A stretch of 14,334 bases of DNA from DATCDR01 sp036510575. Lineage in GTDB: Bacteria; Actinomycetota; Acidimicrobiia; Acidimicrobiales; Bog-793. The position numbers and the translations under genes were made by a program. This document shows positions 13,726-14,334 of this stretch, one piece after another (the stretch's first letter is position 1; the number at the start of each line of letters is the position of its first letter). The stretch covers positions 1 to 14,334 of the forward strand of contig DATCDR010000046.1 in assembly GCA_036510575.1 (NCBI GenBank). Direction: 5' to 3'. Below the pieces are notes generated by a model. That model saw only the letters and a program-made list of their open reading frames with translations, had not been told where the DNA came from and did not search any database.

Positions 13726-14334
13726 GTCCGAGCGTGTAGAGGTTGACGCGACGTCCCGACAGGTCATTATGGATTCGAAGCGCCTTCTCGCAGGTGGAGT
13801 AGTCGGCAAGGGCGCGGACATGCGCGATTGACGTCGTCGCTCCGATTCTCCTCGCCTTCTTTCCCAGTTCAGGGTGGGGCATTGAGCAGGGTGTCGAGCA
13901 CCAAAACCCGGATCGCCAGCTTGGTGATTTCGCGGGCCATGTTCTTACCTGCCACCTATTCAGCACCGGCTCAGCGACACCATTGACCCTTGTGCCACGT
14001 CTCACGCCCTTGGAGGATCCAGAGCCCTCAGACCGACCTGACGCTTGGTTCCCAATCGAGCAGCCGTTGTTTGTGACGCGGCGCTTAATTCTCGTTTCGA
14101 CCGAGTTCTTCGGATAGCTTTCGATCCGACCCGAAGCCGTCAAGAGCACCAGGCGAACCGGGATGTGACGTCCGCTCGACTGTCACGATTAACGTGCTCC
14201 CGGCACGAACAGATGGAGGACACGGTGTACGTCGTGCATCCCCAGTAATGCGGTCACTGGAGCCGTCGACTACTAATCGCTCAAGTTCAGGAGCGACGAA
14301 CGAGACGCGCTAGGCGTTGCCTTGGAGAAATGGC
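13726..14334. other. No supportable gene seen
   Basis: Open frames here are short or lack any recognisable motif. A 23-codon minus-strand frame (13869-13940, MAREITKLAIRVLVLDTLLN...) is possible but has only a weak ribosome binding site. The base composition is less even than in the coding regions. The stretch may be decayed sequence within a mobile element. Confidence 0.4.

Noticed and set aside
13679..14149. 156-codon minus-strand frame at the right end
   Set aside because: No recognisable domain, mixed composition and overlap with the end of the 941-aa gene; not supportable as a gene.

Overview
The window is high-GC DNA from an actinomycete-like bacterium (Actinomycetota). The gene content, the many GTG starts and several apparently leaderless genes would fit the Acidimicrobiia, but the lineage is inferred from gene style and was not checked by any search. 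About half of the window is a respiratory-oxidase assembly locus. The other half is an accessory region with toxin-antitoxin modules, broken genes, an integration-site scar and two very large secreted proteins.

Bases 1-5466, oxidase locus. The plus strand carries the end of a probable cytochrome c oxidase subunit III, a 37-residue single-helix protein and a CtaG-type assembly protein. Convergent to these is a tight minus-strand operon: heme O synthase (ctaB/cyoE), a TlpA/ResA-like thioredoxin, a SCO1/SenC-like protein and an unknown membrane-anchored protein, with gaps of 5 bp or ATGA overlaps. Together they would make heme O, keep copper-site cysteines reduced and load copper. Both putative copper-handling proteins have lost histidines that are common in their families. 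Divergent from ctaB is a multi-domain membrane protein that starts with a DUF3817 domain.

Bases 5467-7513, toxin-antitoxin and decay zone. A MazF-like toxin has an aberrant C-terminus and follows an antitoxin whose 5' end is broken. Next comes an apparently intact Phd/VapB-VapC pair, with a tandem octamer over its promoter. Beside it is a GGDEF gene that is frameshifted and cut off before its GGDEF motif.

Bases 7514-14334, large secreted proteins. An 835-residue exported protein has five repeats of exactly 85 residues, each with one cysteine pair, followed by four putative-Ig-like repeats. A 941-residue exported protein has seven N-terminal cysteine pairs (propeller-like), three fibronectin type III domains and a distinct C-terminal domain. 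Between them, at 10184-10229, lies the 3' half of a tRNA-Arg(CCT) without its 5' half. This looks like an attachment-site scar, and its orientation suggests that an integrated element extends to the right. No convincing gene was found in 13726-14334.

Three genes on separate transcripts (ctaB, the DUF3817 gene, the vapB-like gene) share the arrangement TAnnnT, exactly six bases, then ATG or GTG, with no ribosome binding site. This is what leaderless transcripts would produce.
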